Of a stretch of 64,000 bases of DNA, positions 9,672 to 18,312 are shown in pieces (positions within the stretch are counted from its first letter, which is position 1; the number at the start of each line of letters is the position of its first letter). The stretch comes from Notoacmeibacter sp. (GTDB lineage: Bacteria; Pseudomonadota; Alphaproteobacteria; Rhizobiales; Rhizobiaceae). Where the stretch lies: assembly GCA_019912385.1 (NCBI GenBank), contig JAIOIW010000047.1:1-64000 (forward strand), read 5' to 3'. The notes under the pieces were generated by a model. It was not told where the DNA came from and did no database searches. It saw only the letters and a list, made by a program, of their open reading frames with translations. Made by a program: the position numbers and the translations under genes.

Positions 9672-9997
9672 GTCGTCTGATGTGATTTGTGTGTTTTACT
9701 TGGCGCCGTCGATTGGACGATTGTGTCCCCTTCGCCTAACTGCCACTTCGGCACCTGCGACTTAAGTCGAGAAAGACCGAAACGTGGGCACGTTGCCGTA
9801 CAAGTGTGGCAGCAACCTGTGTGGCTGCTTTGTCGACTTCGGCGCCACAAGCGGACAGGCAGGAATCCACCCCATCTCGGTCACTGTTGGCATTGCGTGG
9901 GAACGGCAGCTTTCAGGATAGTGAAGCGCCGACTTGAATGACCGGAATGGGGGCGCGATGCGGACGTCGTTTGAGACGGCAACCAGCGACCGCAATG
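9672..9997. other. Gene-free stretch between mkoB and the IS1182 element
   Basis: I see no supported gene or RNA. The sequence near 9930-9990 is rich in short G-rich direct motifs of the type found in the other intergenic debris of the window. The IS1182-family element was inserted at its right end. Confidence 0.4.
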
Positions 9998-10019
9998 GGC
10001 CGAGGCTGTGTGGAAACTG
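9998..10019 (+). repeat. Left terminal inverted repeat of the IS1182 element
   Basis: Identical over 22 bp to the reverse complement of 11647-11668. It lies 40 bp before the transposase start codon, so it probably overlaps the promoter region. Confidence 0.85.
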
Positions 10020-10059
10020 GGGCTTGGAGTATACTCGTTTTCAACGAACGGAGGCGGGT

Positions 10060-11499
10060 ATGTCAGGCTACATCAAGGGTGTCGACCGTGGACAGATCAC
10101 GCTTTTTCCGGAGCGGTTAGAAGATTGGATCGGTGAGGATCATCCGGTTCGGGTGATCGATGCCTTTGTTGATGCGCTCGATCTTGCGGAGGCGGGGTTT
10201 GAGCGAACGGCACCGGCGCAGACCGGTCGCCCCGGGTATCATCCTGCGGTTCTTTTGAAGCTTTTCATCTACGGCTATCTGAATCGGGTTCCCTCAAGCC
10301 GTCGGCTTGAACGGGAAGCATTTCGCAATGTCGAAGTCATGTGGCTGACCGGAAGATTGGCGCCGGACCATAAAACCATTGCTGACTTCCGGAAAGATAA
10401 CGGCCCGGCGATCCGTCATGCCTGCGTTCGGTTTGTGGAGCTGTGTCGCCAGATCGGCGTATTGACCGGGACGAGCGTGGCCATCGACGGCAGCAAGTTC
10501 AAGGCGGTCAATCACCGGGACCGGAACTTCACCGAGGGCAAGGTGAAATTGCGGATCAGCCATCTTGAAGACAGCGCCGCCCGGTATTTGGAAGAGATGG
10601 CCCGGGCCGACCGGCGCGAACAAACTGAAGCTACGATCACCAAGGTTGAGCGCCTCAAAGAGAAGCTGGCGCGTGTTCGCCAGGAGGTACGCCGACTGGA
10701 AGGGATTACGAGGCAGCTCAAGGATACGCCCGATGGTCAGATATCGCTGACCGATCCGGACGCACGTTCGATGGCCACCTATGGCAAGGGCACCGGGCTC
10801 GTGGGCTACAACGTGCAGACGGCGGTCGACACCGAGACGCATCTGATCGTCGCCCATGAGGTGACGAATGTCGGCAATGACAGGGCGCAGCTCGCTCCGA
10901 TGGCGAAGGCGGCCAAGGCGACACTTGGTGCCGACCAACTCGATGTCGTCGCCGACCGCGGCTACTTCAGCGGCGCGGAACTTCTTGCCTGTCATGAGGA
11001 TGGGATTACCGCGACCGTGCCGAGGCCTGAGACCTCCGGCAATCGGAAAAAGGGGATGTTCGTGAAGGCGGACTTTGTCTATGACGCCGCAACCGATACC
11101 TACACCTGCCCGGCCGGGAATGTGCTGTCCTACCGTTATTGCCGCGAAGAAGGCGGCCTGATGCACCGCCGCTACTGGCAGAATGATTGCCAGAATTGTC
11201 CTCTGAAAGCGCGATGCACGACCGGCAAGGAACGTCGCATCACCCGCTGGGAACACGAGCACCTCATCGAGGCCATGTATGTCCGCATGGACGACACGCC
11301 GGACCTGATGCGGACCCGTCGATGCACAGTCGAGCACCCCTTCGGTACGATCAAGGCCTGGATGGGCGCTACCCATTTCCAGATGCGCAGAATCCGACAC
11401 GTCGCCACAGAAATGGCGCTCCACGTCCTCGCTTACAACATCAAACGCGTGATCAACATGATCGGTGTGCCGTCGCTACTGAAGGCAATCGGTGCCTGA
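10060..11499 (+). CDS. IS1182 family transposase
   Basis: A 479-residue DDE transposase of the IS1182 family. Seen: the N-terminal domain with R-P-G-Y-H-P and Y-L-N-R-V-P-S-S-R-R-L-E, the first catalytic Asp in S-V-A-I-D-G-S-K-F (residues near 140), a long charged insert of coiled-coil character (residues about 165-225), a second Asp in V-V-A-D-R-G-Y-F-S-G, a cysteine cluster C-Q-N-C-P-L-K-A-R-C, and the C-terminal R-x-x-x-V-E-H-P-F-G-x-I-K motif that carries the catalytic Glu. The length is normal and there is no internal stop, so the element could still be active. ATG 10060 was chosen because GGAGGCGGG lies directly upstream and because an earlier in-frame start would lie outside the element's left end. 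Confidence 0.92.
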   Translation: MSGYIKGVDRGQITLFPERLEDWIGEDHPVRVIDAFVDALDLAEAGFERTAPAQTGRPGYHPAVLLKLFIYGYLNRVPSSRRLEREAFRNVEVMWLTGRLAPDHKTIADFRKDNGPAIRHACVRFVELCRQIGVLTGTSVAIDGSKFKAVNHRDRNFTEGKVKLRISHLEDSAARYLEEMARADRREQTEATITKVERLKEKLARVRQEVRRLEGITRQLKDTPDGQISLTDPDARSMATYGKGTGLVGYNVQTAVDTETHLIVAHEVTNVGNDRAQLAPMAKAAKATLGADQLDVVADRGYFSGAELLACHEDGITATVPRPETSGNRKKGMFVKADFVYDAATDTYTCPAGNVLSYRYCREEGGLMHRRYWQNDCQNCPLKARCTTGKERRITRWEHEHLIEAMYVRMDDTPDLMRTRRCTVEHPFGTIKAWMGATHFQMRRIRHVATEMALHVLAYNIKRVINMIGVPSLLKAIGA

Positions 11500-11646
11500 G
11501 GGGACTTTTGACATCCGTTTGTCGGGAAAACTGCGAAATCGACACCTCTGAGATCGCAGGGCGCGCGCTCGGGTCGCCGAAAACAGAAAATCTCACCCAC
11601 CTGCCGTCAGATATAATCGAAAGCCTACAAACCGCCGCAAAGGCAG

Positions 11647-11668
11647 CAGTTTCCACACAGCCTCGGCC
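11647..11668 (-). repeat. Right terminal inverted repeat of the IS1182 element
   Basis: Perfect 22-bp inverted copy of 9998-10019. The DUF2235 gene begins 36 bp beyond it, so the insertion may have replaced that operon's native promoter. Confidence 0.85.
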
Positions 11669-11703
11669 GGTTGCGCCCTTTAAACAACGTGGCAGTCTCT
11701 TGC

Positions 11704-13074
11704 ATGTCTGCGGCGGTCGAGCTTAATGTACTCCTCAGGCGCTTGGATTTTGCAAGAAATACATTTGGAACTGAGAACAATGCCAGCACTCGTTCAAGTC
11801 ATTGTGGAGTATTAGACATTTTACAACCTCGCTCCGAGGGAGCCGGCCCAGCCAACGGCATTCGCAACTTGGTCGTGCTGTGCGACGGGACCGGCAACGA
11901 GCTCGGTCACGCGCTCATGGAGGACCAGCGCGATATCCGTATATCAAGCGTCCTCAAGGCCTTCCGAGTCGCCGAGAAACGAACAAACCAGCATGTTTGG
12001 TATTCACCGGGAGTCGGCACGATCGGGCGCAGCGACTGGCCGCACCGGATCCGGCAGAAAGTCGCCGAGTTCATCGGCCTTGCAACCGGCTACGGCCTCG
12101 ACGACAACGTACTCGCCAGCTACCGCTTCCTAGTCGAGACCTGGCGACCAGGTGACCGCATATTCCTCCTGGGCTTCAGCCGAGGCGCGTGGACGGTCAG
12201 GGTCCTTGCCGGGATGCTCCATCTGATCGGATTGGTCCGCCCCGATCAGATGAATATGTGCGACAGCGCGCTTGAAACCTACAAGCGCGCCGCGGCCGAG
12301 AACAAGTTGCCGCTCGCCTGGCATTTCGCACGTGTTATCGGCGCGCGCTATCCGACTGTCCACTTCATGGGGTGCTGGGATACGGTCGCCTCGGTCATCG
12401 TGCCGCGGCCCGACCGCTTCTGGGTGCCGAGCCTAGAGGTTCTACCGTTCACCAAGACCAACCCCAGCGTCGCTACCTTTCGCCACGCGCTCGCGCTAGA
12501 CGAGCGTCGGGCGATGTTCACCCCGGTCGAATGGGCGCAGCCGCAGCCGTTCGCGCCCAACCGGTTCCGTCCCGACGAGACGCGAGCGCAGGATATCGAG
12601 CAGCGCTGGTTTCCAGGCGTCCATTCGGATGTCGGCGGCGGATATCCCGAGAAAGAGAGCGGACTCTCGAAACTGGCGCTCGTTTGGCTACTCGACGAGT
12701 GTGGGAGAGCTGGGCTGAGGCTCAACATGCCCAATTACCGCCATCTCGTGCTCGGCGAGCCCAAGGTGGGCAGCGAGCACCGCTATCGACCGCCTGATCC
12801 CGCCGGAGTAATGCATCTATCGCTCAAGCATGCGTGGTGGCTCGTCGAGGCCTTCCCCAAGCGTGTAAGAAAACCGATGTGGCCGCGGCCGTCGCTGTTC
12901 GGGCTTTACCTACCGTTGGCGCAACCCCGCTGGGTCGATCCCACGCATGCACTCGATCCCTCGATCGCGGCGCGCATGGACCGGGTGCCCGGATATCGGC
13001 CCGTCAACCTCCCCGCGGGGCTGGAAGCATTTTCGGCACAGCCGCGACCGAACCCACCGATTGATCGAGGGTAA
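11704..13074 (+). CDS. DUF2235 alpha/beta hydrolase (Tle1-like phospholipase fold)
   Basis: A 456-residue hydrolase of the DUF2235 family, whose members include phospholipase toxins and orphan enzymes. Seen: the entry motif L-V-V-L-C-D-G-T-G-N-E near residue 60, the nucleophile elbow G-F-S-R-G-A with Ser159, and a later H-S-D-V-G-G-G-Y segment that supplies acidic and His residues of the active site. There is no signal peptide or transmembrane helix, so it should act in the cytoplasm. It starts 36 bp after the IS1182 right end; the chosen ATG is the first in frame after that end, and the N-terminal 50 residues are not conserved in character, so the true start is uncertain. A 601-residue gene follows after 3 bp. 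The neighbours suggest a defence role, which is inference. Confidence 0.8.
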   Translation: MSAAVELNVLLRRLDFARNTFGTENNASTRSSHCGVLDILQPRSEGAGPANGIRNLVVLCDGTGNELGHALMEDQRDIRISSVLKAFRVAEKRTNQHVWYSPGVGTIGRSDWPHRIRQKVAEFIGLATGYGLDDNVLASYRFLVETWRPGDRIFLLGFSRGAWTVRVLAGMLHLIGLVRPDQMNMCDSALETYKRAAAENKLPLAWHFARVIGARYPTVHFMGCWDTVASVIVPRPDRFWVPSLEVLPFTKTNPSVATFRHALALDERRAMFTPVEWAQPQPFAPNRFRPDETRAQDIEQRWFPGVHSDVGGGYPEKESGLSKLALVWLLDECGRAGLRLNMPNYRHLVLGEPKVGSEHRYRPPDPAGVMHLSLKHAWWLVEAFPKRVRKPMWPRPSLFGLYLPLAQPRWVDPTHALDPSIAARMDRVPGYRPVNLPAGLEAFSAQPRPNPPIDRG

Positions 13075-13077
13075 GCC

Positions 13078-14883
13078 ATGCTCGACCAGCTACAGACAGT
13101 GCGCGGAGCGCATTTCTATCGCCGACGCAAACGCGTGACGAACAAGGCGGTCCAGGAACTGTTCATCCAGCTGCGGCGCGAGGCGCTTAACCCCGGGCAG
13201 GCGCTCTTTCGTATTGAGCGTGCTCGGCGCGCCGACGCTTGCTACTCGGCAATCTGTTTCGCCTACGACCGGCCGGTCTCGTTTCTAAACGACGCGATCC
13301 TTGACCGCGTCCACGGTTTCCTGCTGCTGGTCGAGCGCGGTGAAACCGTCGCCGTGTTTAAGGCGGGGCTCGATGTTCCGAGCGCGTTTAAGCGCGCCTA
13401 CCTCGAACCGGTGGGTCGTGCCCGGGTCGAGCGCGCAATCGCCCGCAACGATGCGGTGTTCGAGAAGCTCAGTCTGCGCAACATGACGACCTCGCCATTC
13501 GCCCTGCGCTCGAAAATCCTTGAGGCCCGCGATCTCCAGAACGCGATCGCGACCTCGAGCGCGACACGGTTCATTCCTCAAAGTTACCGTGTGCGCCGCG
13601 AGGACGGGAGTTACTCGGCGACCGCCAGCACGGGGCGGATCACGGTGCGAGCCGATCGCGCATCGTGCCTCGAAGCCGTTGAATGGGCGCGCCAGATCGT
13701 CGCCCTTCTCGACGACGAGGACGGTGAGGCGTCGCCGTTCATTCGCACCTTCGCGCGGTCGATCGAGCTGTCGCAGCTACCGGCTCAGGTCCATCCTACC
13801 TATTTCGCGGTCGACGCGATGGGCCTGGCGGAGGCAATCTTCGAGGCCGACGAACCAGTCCGCTTGGTGAGGAAAACCGAGGCCGGATGGCAACAGCTAG
13901 ACAAAGTCGAGGCCGAAGCGATCATCGCCGACCTCGACCGGACTTACGACATCGCGGTCGATGGCAACAATGTTTGGCTGGAATACGAAGGCGCCGACGC
14001 CGGCGCGCTACGGTTCAACAAGTCGCGGATCGCGCTGAGACGTCTCGAGATTCCAGCCATCGACGAGTTATTCGTCGAGCGGGCGGCCCATGCGGTCGGG
14101 ACCGATCCAGACCGTGTGTCGCTCACACGCTATCTTGATACCGAGAACCTAATCACCGTTCTCTTCAACGATCTTGCGCTCGCCTACGTAAATGGATCTC
14201 TATTCCGCGACGATGCCATGGTCGGCGGTGGAGCAGAGTTCCTTCGGCACTTGCAATCGCGAGACGAGCTCCGCGCCGCGACCGACGAAAAGGGCAACTT
14301 CGTCAACGGCCAAGCCGCGTTCGATGCGGACTCGGTGTTTGGCATCATCGCTAATGATCTGGCGGCAGACGACATTCTCATCTGCGACGATCTCGGGGAC
14401 GAATGGGCCGATTTCATCGGAGTCTCGTCGCAGACTTCGCCCGCCACAATTAATTTCTACCATGCCAAACATGGCGCCCGTTCTCTGAGCGCGTCGGCCT
14501 TTCACGAGGCCGTCGGTCAGGGGATCAAGAATCTGGGCCGTATATCGCTTTCCGGTGAACAGATGGCTGCGAAATACCCATTATGGGACGACGTCTATCG
14601 AAAAGATGGGGCCGAGACCGCGATCAGGCGCTACGTGCGCGGCGGCACGCGCGACCAAGTCGAGCAGGCGATCGCAGATACGGTCGGCGCGCCCGATGTA
14701 GTGCGGCGGGTTTTCATCGTGACATCCTCGCTCAGCCGCGCGGATGTCGCCGACGGCTTCGCAAGAGCTGCCGCCGGACAATCAATCCGCCCGCATTTTG
14801 TGCAACTGTATTGGCTGCTGATGGGCTTCTTTTCTGCATGCGCGGAGATCGGCGCCATTGGATACGTCGTTTGTCAGCCATAG
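13078..14883 (+). CDS. Unrecognised 601-residue protein partnered with the DUF2235 hydrolase
   Basis: I do not recognise this family with confidence. It begins 3 bp after the hydrolase stop, so the two are one operon. The middle (residues about 130-330) is rich in acidic and hydrophobic segments without metal-binding or NTP-binding motifs that I can name. The C-terminal 200 residues contain a D-D-I-L-I-C-D-D-L-G-D-E-W-A-D-F segment and then I-N-F-Y-H-A-K-H-G followed by S-A-S-A-F-H-E-A-V-G-Q-G-I-K-N-L. That last arrangement resembles the tails of sporadically distributed proteins in defence islands (for example DUF6119/TIGR04141-like families), but the link is weak. No signal peptide is seen. 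It could be a sensor or substrate-targeting partner of the hydrolase. Confidence 0.75.
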   Translation: MLDQLQTVRGAHFYRRRKRVTNKAVQELFIQLRREALNPGQALFRIERARRADACYSAICFAYDRPVSFLNDAILDRVHGFLLLVERGETVAVFKAGLDVPSAFKRAYLEPVGRARVERAIARNDAVFEKLSLRNMTTSPFALRSKILEARDLQNAIATSSATRFIPQSYRVRREDGSYSATASTGRITVRADRASCLEAVEWARQIVALLDDEDGEASPFIRTFARSIELSQLPAQVHPTYFAVDAMGLAEAIFEADEPVRLVRKTEAGWQQLDKVEAEAIIADLDRTYDIAVDGNNVWLEYEGADAGALRFNKSRIALRRLEIPAIDELFVERAAHAVGTDPDRVSLTRYLDTENLITVLFNDLALAYVNGSLFRDDAMVGGGAEFLRHLQSRDELRAATDEKGNFVNGQAAFDADSVFGIIANDLAADDILICDDLGDEWADFIGVSSQTSPATINFYHAKHGARSLSASAFHEAVGQGIKNLGRISLSGEQMAAKYPLWDDVYRKDGAETAIRRYVRGGTRDQVEQAIADTVGAPDVVRRVFIVTSSLSRADVADGFARAAAGQSIRPHFVQLYWLLMGFFSACAEIGAIGYVVCQP

Positions 14884-15106
14884 GAAGCTGTACGCCATCC
14901 GGATTTCATTGGTCAGATTGGGGAGGGCGGCATGAGACCGTTGGGCCATGGTGCCAATCCGAACAAAGCGATCTCTCTTGGTCTCTTGGGAATACCTGCG
15001 GTGCTTGTATCTGCAAGAGACCGTGCACCTGCTCTTTCAATTCAAAGCTCCACTAGGAGGCGGGCGTTCGTGCGCTGCGTTCGCGGCGATCTTGTGGATT
15101 TCTTCT

Positions 15107-15952
15107 TTAGCGCCCGACGGGGTCTTTGCCTTTGATAAATGGCCTGGAAAGCTTAGCCAATGATCGGGCTTCAGGCAAAATATCGTTTATCAGGTCGATG
15201 TATTTTTGCCCGACAACGGATAGCGCTTCATTTATCTCGGCCTCATTCTTACCGGCTCGTGCCAGGTTTCTATGCTCCGCATTAATCTGAGATCGAAAGC
15301 CGCTGAGAATTTCAACCAACTTTTCTACGAGTTCATCAGAACGATTTTGAAGGTCTTCAGGCAAACTTGGCGCCGCGGCGTGTCCTGACCTGATGGCACG
15401 TATTAATGACGAGATTGGGTCGATTGCAGGTGCTTCCCTAGTACCGATGAAGGGTACGCCGAAAGCGTGATCGCAATCTTCACAATTGAGGAAGATAATC
15501 ATACCCTCTCCTCCCCAATACCCTTCGGAAACCCCGACAACAATGCCTCGCCCTCCGCATTCCTCGCATTTCGAGAGAGAAGCTGACGGATCGTCCATCT
15601 TCAGAATAATTTGTACGCCGCCGAAATCGGCGACAAGCCGCCCCTTGTCGCCGCGGGTTCGGCTCTTTCCTATGCTTCTGGTTGGCAAATAATAGCGATG
15701 GACCACCGAATGACAGTTGCTGCACAAGTGCGATGTGTTGTCAGTGTGATTGGAGCCTCCTTCCGAAGTCGGGACAAGATGATGTAGAATTTCACTGCCC
15801 GGTTCTAGTTCTTCACCGAACCGTTTGCCGCACCGCCAGCAACGCTCGGCACTGCCTATATACTCCCAGTTTCGGCACCCCTTCCGATCTGTGCTTGATG
15901 ATACTTCAGAAATATTATCCAGCAAAGTAGCCACAAAATCTGGTATACGCAT
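15107..15952 (-). CDS. HNH endonuclease domain protein with zinc-ribbon insert
   Basis: A 281-residue protein with an HNH nuclease module near its N-terminus: C-W-R-C-G, then I-L-H-H-L-V-P with the paired His, N in the G-G-S-N segment, and C-S-N-C-H-S-V-V-H. The two CxxC pairs should hold structural zinc. A second CxxC pair set, C-E-E-C-G-G-R-G and C-E-D-C-D-H (residues about 128-165), looks like a separate zinc ribbon. The C-terminal 90 residues are predicted helical. It lies on the strand opposite its neighbours and stands alone between the DUF2235 operon and IS debris, so it may be an orphan restriction-type or homing-like nuclease. Its target is unknown. Confidence 0.75.
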   Translation of the reverse strand: MRIPDFVATLLDNISEVSSSTDRKGCRNWEYIGSAERCWRCGKRFGEELEPGSEILHHLVPTSEGGSNHTDNTSHLCSNCHSVVHRYYLPTRSIGKSRTRGDKGRLVADFGGVQIILKMDDPSASLSKCEECGGRGIVVGVSEGYWGGEGMIIFLNCEDCDHAFGVPFIGTREAPAIDPISSLIRAIRSGHAAAPSLPEDLQNRSDELVEKLVEILSGFRSQINAEHRNLARAGKNEAEINEALSVVGQKYIDLINDILPEARSLAKLSRPFIKGKDPVGR

Positions 15953-16066
15953 GCCGTCTCTCCGAGCTTATTAAGCCTATGGCTAAGGTATCCTGCACTG
16001 CGGTCTCCGTGTACTTGGATCTTGATATGAGCCGCCCCGGAATTACCGAAGGCCCGTTAATACAAG

Positions 16067-16344
16067 CTACGCGGCTATTTCTAAAGATTCCAGAGCTGCG
16101 TAGAAGTTTACTTCGGCCTCTGCTAGCGTGACATTTCCGATGGGTTCCAGCAGACGGCGATTGTTGAACCGATCGACCCATTCGAGCGTCGCGTATTCCA
16201 CAGAGCCGTAGCTGCGCCACGGACCACAGCGATGAATGACCTCGGCCTCGACGAGACCGTTGATCGTTTCGGCGAGGGCATTGTCATATGAGCTACCGAC
16301 CCTGCCGACCGAAGGCTCGGTCCCGGCCTCGGCCAGTCGCTCTG
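16067..16344 (-). pseudogene. IS3-family transposase OrfB, C-terminal remnant
   Basis: Reading leftwards, the frame encodes the end of an IS3-family integrase domain: G-S-S-Y-D-N-A-L-A-E-T-I-N-G-L, then R-G-P-W-like (C-G-P-W-R-S-Y) and L-E-W-V-D-R-F-N-N-R-R. The catalytic Glu of the DDE site is in A-E-T. The N-terminal two thirds are missing because a different IS3-family element begins at about 16345. The last few residues (L-E-S-L-E-I-A-A) do not look like a native end. Confidence 0.85.
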
Positions 16345-16404
16345 GACTTACCCGGCAAAAGTGGAGGGACTTTCTGATAGCGCTGGACGCGACAGGAGGA
16401 CCCG

Positions 16405-16695
16405 ATGGGCAAACGCGAAAGACGGACATTTACGGAAGAGTCCAAGCAGGAAGCAGTGCGGTTGATAGAAACCAGCGGCCGCACGATTGGGCAGGTTGCC
16501 GACGATTTGGGGATCGGGTTATCGACGCTGACACGCTGGAAACGACGATACCGGGAAGCGGATCTGCTGGCCGGTCCGCATGAGGACACGGCGAAGGAAC
16601 TGGCACGACTGCGCAAGGAGAATGAACTCCTTCGTCAGGAGCGCGAGATCCTGAAGCGGGCCGCAACTTTTTTCGCCAAGGAGGGAAGTCGATGA
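16405..16695 (+). CDS. IS3-family transposase OrfA (HTH protein)
   Basis: A 96-residue protein of normal OrfA length. The N-terminal half is a helix-turn-helix of the transposase_8 type (F-T-E-E-S-K-Q-E-A-V-R-L, then I-G-Q-V-A-D-D-L-G-I-G-L-S-T-L-T-R-W). The C-terminal half is a leucine-zipper-like coiled coil (E-L-A-R-L-R-K-E-N-E-L-L-R-Q-E-R-E-I-L-K) ending in A-T-F-F-A-K-E. It overlaps the orfB start by 4 bp, the usual place for programmed -1 frameshifting that joins OrfA and OrfB. It is intact, but the element is not. Confidence 0.9.
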   Translation: MGKRERRTFTEESKQEAVRLIETSGRTIGQVADDLGIGLSTLTRWKRRYREADLLAGPHEDTAKELARLRKENELLRQEREILKRAATFFAKEGSR

Positions 16696-17236
16696 GATTC
16701 AAGCTCATCGATGAGGCGAAGAAGGAATTCCCCGTGCACCGCCTATGCACCGTTCTTGGCGTCAGCGAGAGCGGATATTTCGCCTGGAAGGGCCGTCCCG
16801 CCAGTCGCCGGCAAAATGAGGATCTCGTCTTGCTGGCGCATATCCGTTCGCAATTCGCCACGTCCAATGAGACCTATGGTGCGCCCCGCATGCATGTCGT
16901 GCTTAAGGAAGACGGTCTTGATGTCGGACGGCATCGCGTTGCCCGGCTGATGCGCGACATGGCTTAAAGGCTCTGCAGAAACGTCGCTACAAGAAGACGA
17001 CCGACAGCAGTCATGGCGGTCCGGTCGCCGCCAATCTCCTTGACCAGGACTTCAATTGCGACGGCCCCGATCAGAAGTGGGGCGCCGACATCAGTTACAT
17101 CTGGACGGCCGAGGGCTGGCTCTATCTGGCGATCGTGCTCGACCTTTATTCCCAGCGCATTATCGGCTGGGCGACGAGCGATCGGCTGAAGAAGGATCTG
17201 GCCCTCAATGCGCTGCGGCGCGCAATCGCCCTGCGA
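16692..17236 (+). pseudogene. IS3-family transposase OrfB, frameshifted and truncated
   Basis: The first 91 residues are a normal OrfB N-terminus (HTH_21-like, Y-G-A-P-R-M-H). The frame then hits a stop at 16965-16967. One base appears to be missing in M-R-D-[N]-G-L, because the frame one base over reads on as L-K-A-L-Q-K-R-R-Y-K-K and then the rve core W-G-A-D-I-S-Y-I-W and L-D-L-Y-S-Q-R-I-I-G-W-A. After A-L-R-R-A-I-A-L-R-Q-P the homology ends and IS21 sequence begins. The catalytic Glu and the C-terminus are lost, so the product is inactive. Confidence 0.88.
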
Positions 17237-17450
17237 CAACCGTCATCTCAAGAACGCGATCCGCGATGCTTTGCTGATGCGAGGCACCAGGGACTTTGGC
17301 GACCTCGTCTCCTACCGCGCCTTCATCGACGAGATCGTCAGCCGCCGCAATGCCGCACATGGCAAGCGTATCGATGCCGAGCGGCCACATCTGCAGGCTC
17401 TTCCCGATCGCCGTACCACCGACTTCGAAGAAGTCATCGTCACTGCCGCG
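17230..17450 (+). pseudogene. IS21-family IstA internal fragment
   Basis: The frame read from about 17,226 encodes N-R-H-L-K-N-A-I-R-D-A-L-L-M-R-G-T-R-D-F and then F-I-D-E-I-V-S-R-R-N-A and R-I-D-A-E-R-P-H-L-Q-A-L-P, which belongs to the middle and C-terminal part of IstA transposases. Both ends are cut: it joins IS3 orfB on the left and loses homology after T-T-D-F-E-E-V-I-V-T. It documents a third mobile element in this cluster. Confidence 0.8.
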
Positions 17451-18312
17451 GCCGACGAACTGACCGCCGGTAAACGAACATCAGCAGATCGAAGGAGGAG
17501 CAAACAAGTTAAGCCTTCTGCGCCTGGGTAAGGCTGGAGGCACGGTCACGGCAGGAGAACCCTCGCAACCACTATCAGTCGGATCTATCTCCGACGCTGG
17601 ATTCTAGACCGAGGCAGCTCCGCGACGCATCAGGTCCGGCGGTATCCGACCCGCGTATCAGAGCATGATCAACCGTCGTTTTATTGACCGTGCCTCCTGC
17701 TTTGCCCAGGGGCAGCCATTTCGCCAGAGCGCTTGCAAAGGCAAGCGATCGATTCTTCATATCTGCAGCTTGAAACGGCGAACATGAGAGTGGATTGATT
17801 CCAATGGCGGGCGAGACAGACGCGCACCTTGTCCCTTCTTGTTCGCGGAGTAGTTGTCGACGATGACACCCCAGGGGGCACTCTGCGATGTGTCTGAATC
17901 GGAGTCGAGCTATGCCCCCGCGCTGATCTTTAGCGAAACGCGTTATTTTAGCTTGGTTGCTGGTTAATTTTAGGGCGCGCGATCAGCGCCGATCAAGACC
18001 TCAAAGTGTTTCTGAGCAGTCTCGCAAATTCATATAGTTACGGCCAGCGTGGATGCGTTCGCTATTTGACGCAGATTCACAAACGACCGACTGATGGGGC
18101 GATTGTTGACCTCCCCATATGGCCAGCCAATTTTCCTGGGAGCCCTGTGGTAGGGCAGGCAGCGCATCGTATATTTATTGCATATGCGATTATTGCAATC
18201 ATATTGGTAATTTTCCTTTGCATCCGCTATTCGGCGTGGAAAATGGAACCGCTTCAAGCAATCACGACGTTCTGGAGAACGGGGAAGAACGATTGCGAGA
18301 GAGGGGCGGTTG
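17451..18312. other. Gene-free stretch between IS debris and the sugar ABC operon
   Basis: No convincing gene. A frame at 18150-18300 encodes one hydrophobic helix, but it overlaps the permease start and has no ribosome binding site. The promoter of the ABC operon should lie near the AT-rich segment at about 17,930-18,200. The transition from mobile debris to the catabolic region occurs here. Confidence 0.4.

Larger units (their letters stand above)
9998..11668 (+). mobile_element. IS1182-family insertion sequence, apparently complete
   Basis: The element is bounded by perfect 22-bp inverted repeats (9998-10019 and 11647-11668, GGCCGAGGCTGTGTGGAAACTG on the outer strand) and carries one intact transposase gene. 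Outside the perfect repeats the flanks continue the symmetry (CGCAA..GG on the left, CC..TTGCG on the right) with two mismatches, so the true ends could lie some 7 bp further out or the target was itself palindromic. I found no clear direct target duplication. The element separates the Mokosh operon from the DUF2235 operon. Confidence 0.85.
16345..17236 (+). mobile_element. IS3-family element, 3' part lost
   Basis: The left end appears to be at about 16345 (TGGACTTACCCGGCAAAAGTGG, with the TG start typical of IS3 ends), abutting the older remnant on the other strand. The element keeps orfA whole and a frameshifted orfB that stops matching at about 17236, where an IS21 fragment begins. No right end is visible. 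Confidence 0.7.

Noticed and set aside
9998-11668. Direct target-site duplication of the IS1182 element
   Set aside because: Bases flanking the inverted repeats (left CAATG, right GGTTG) are not direct repeats.
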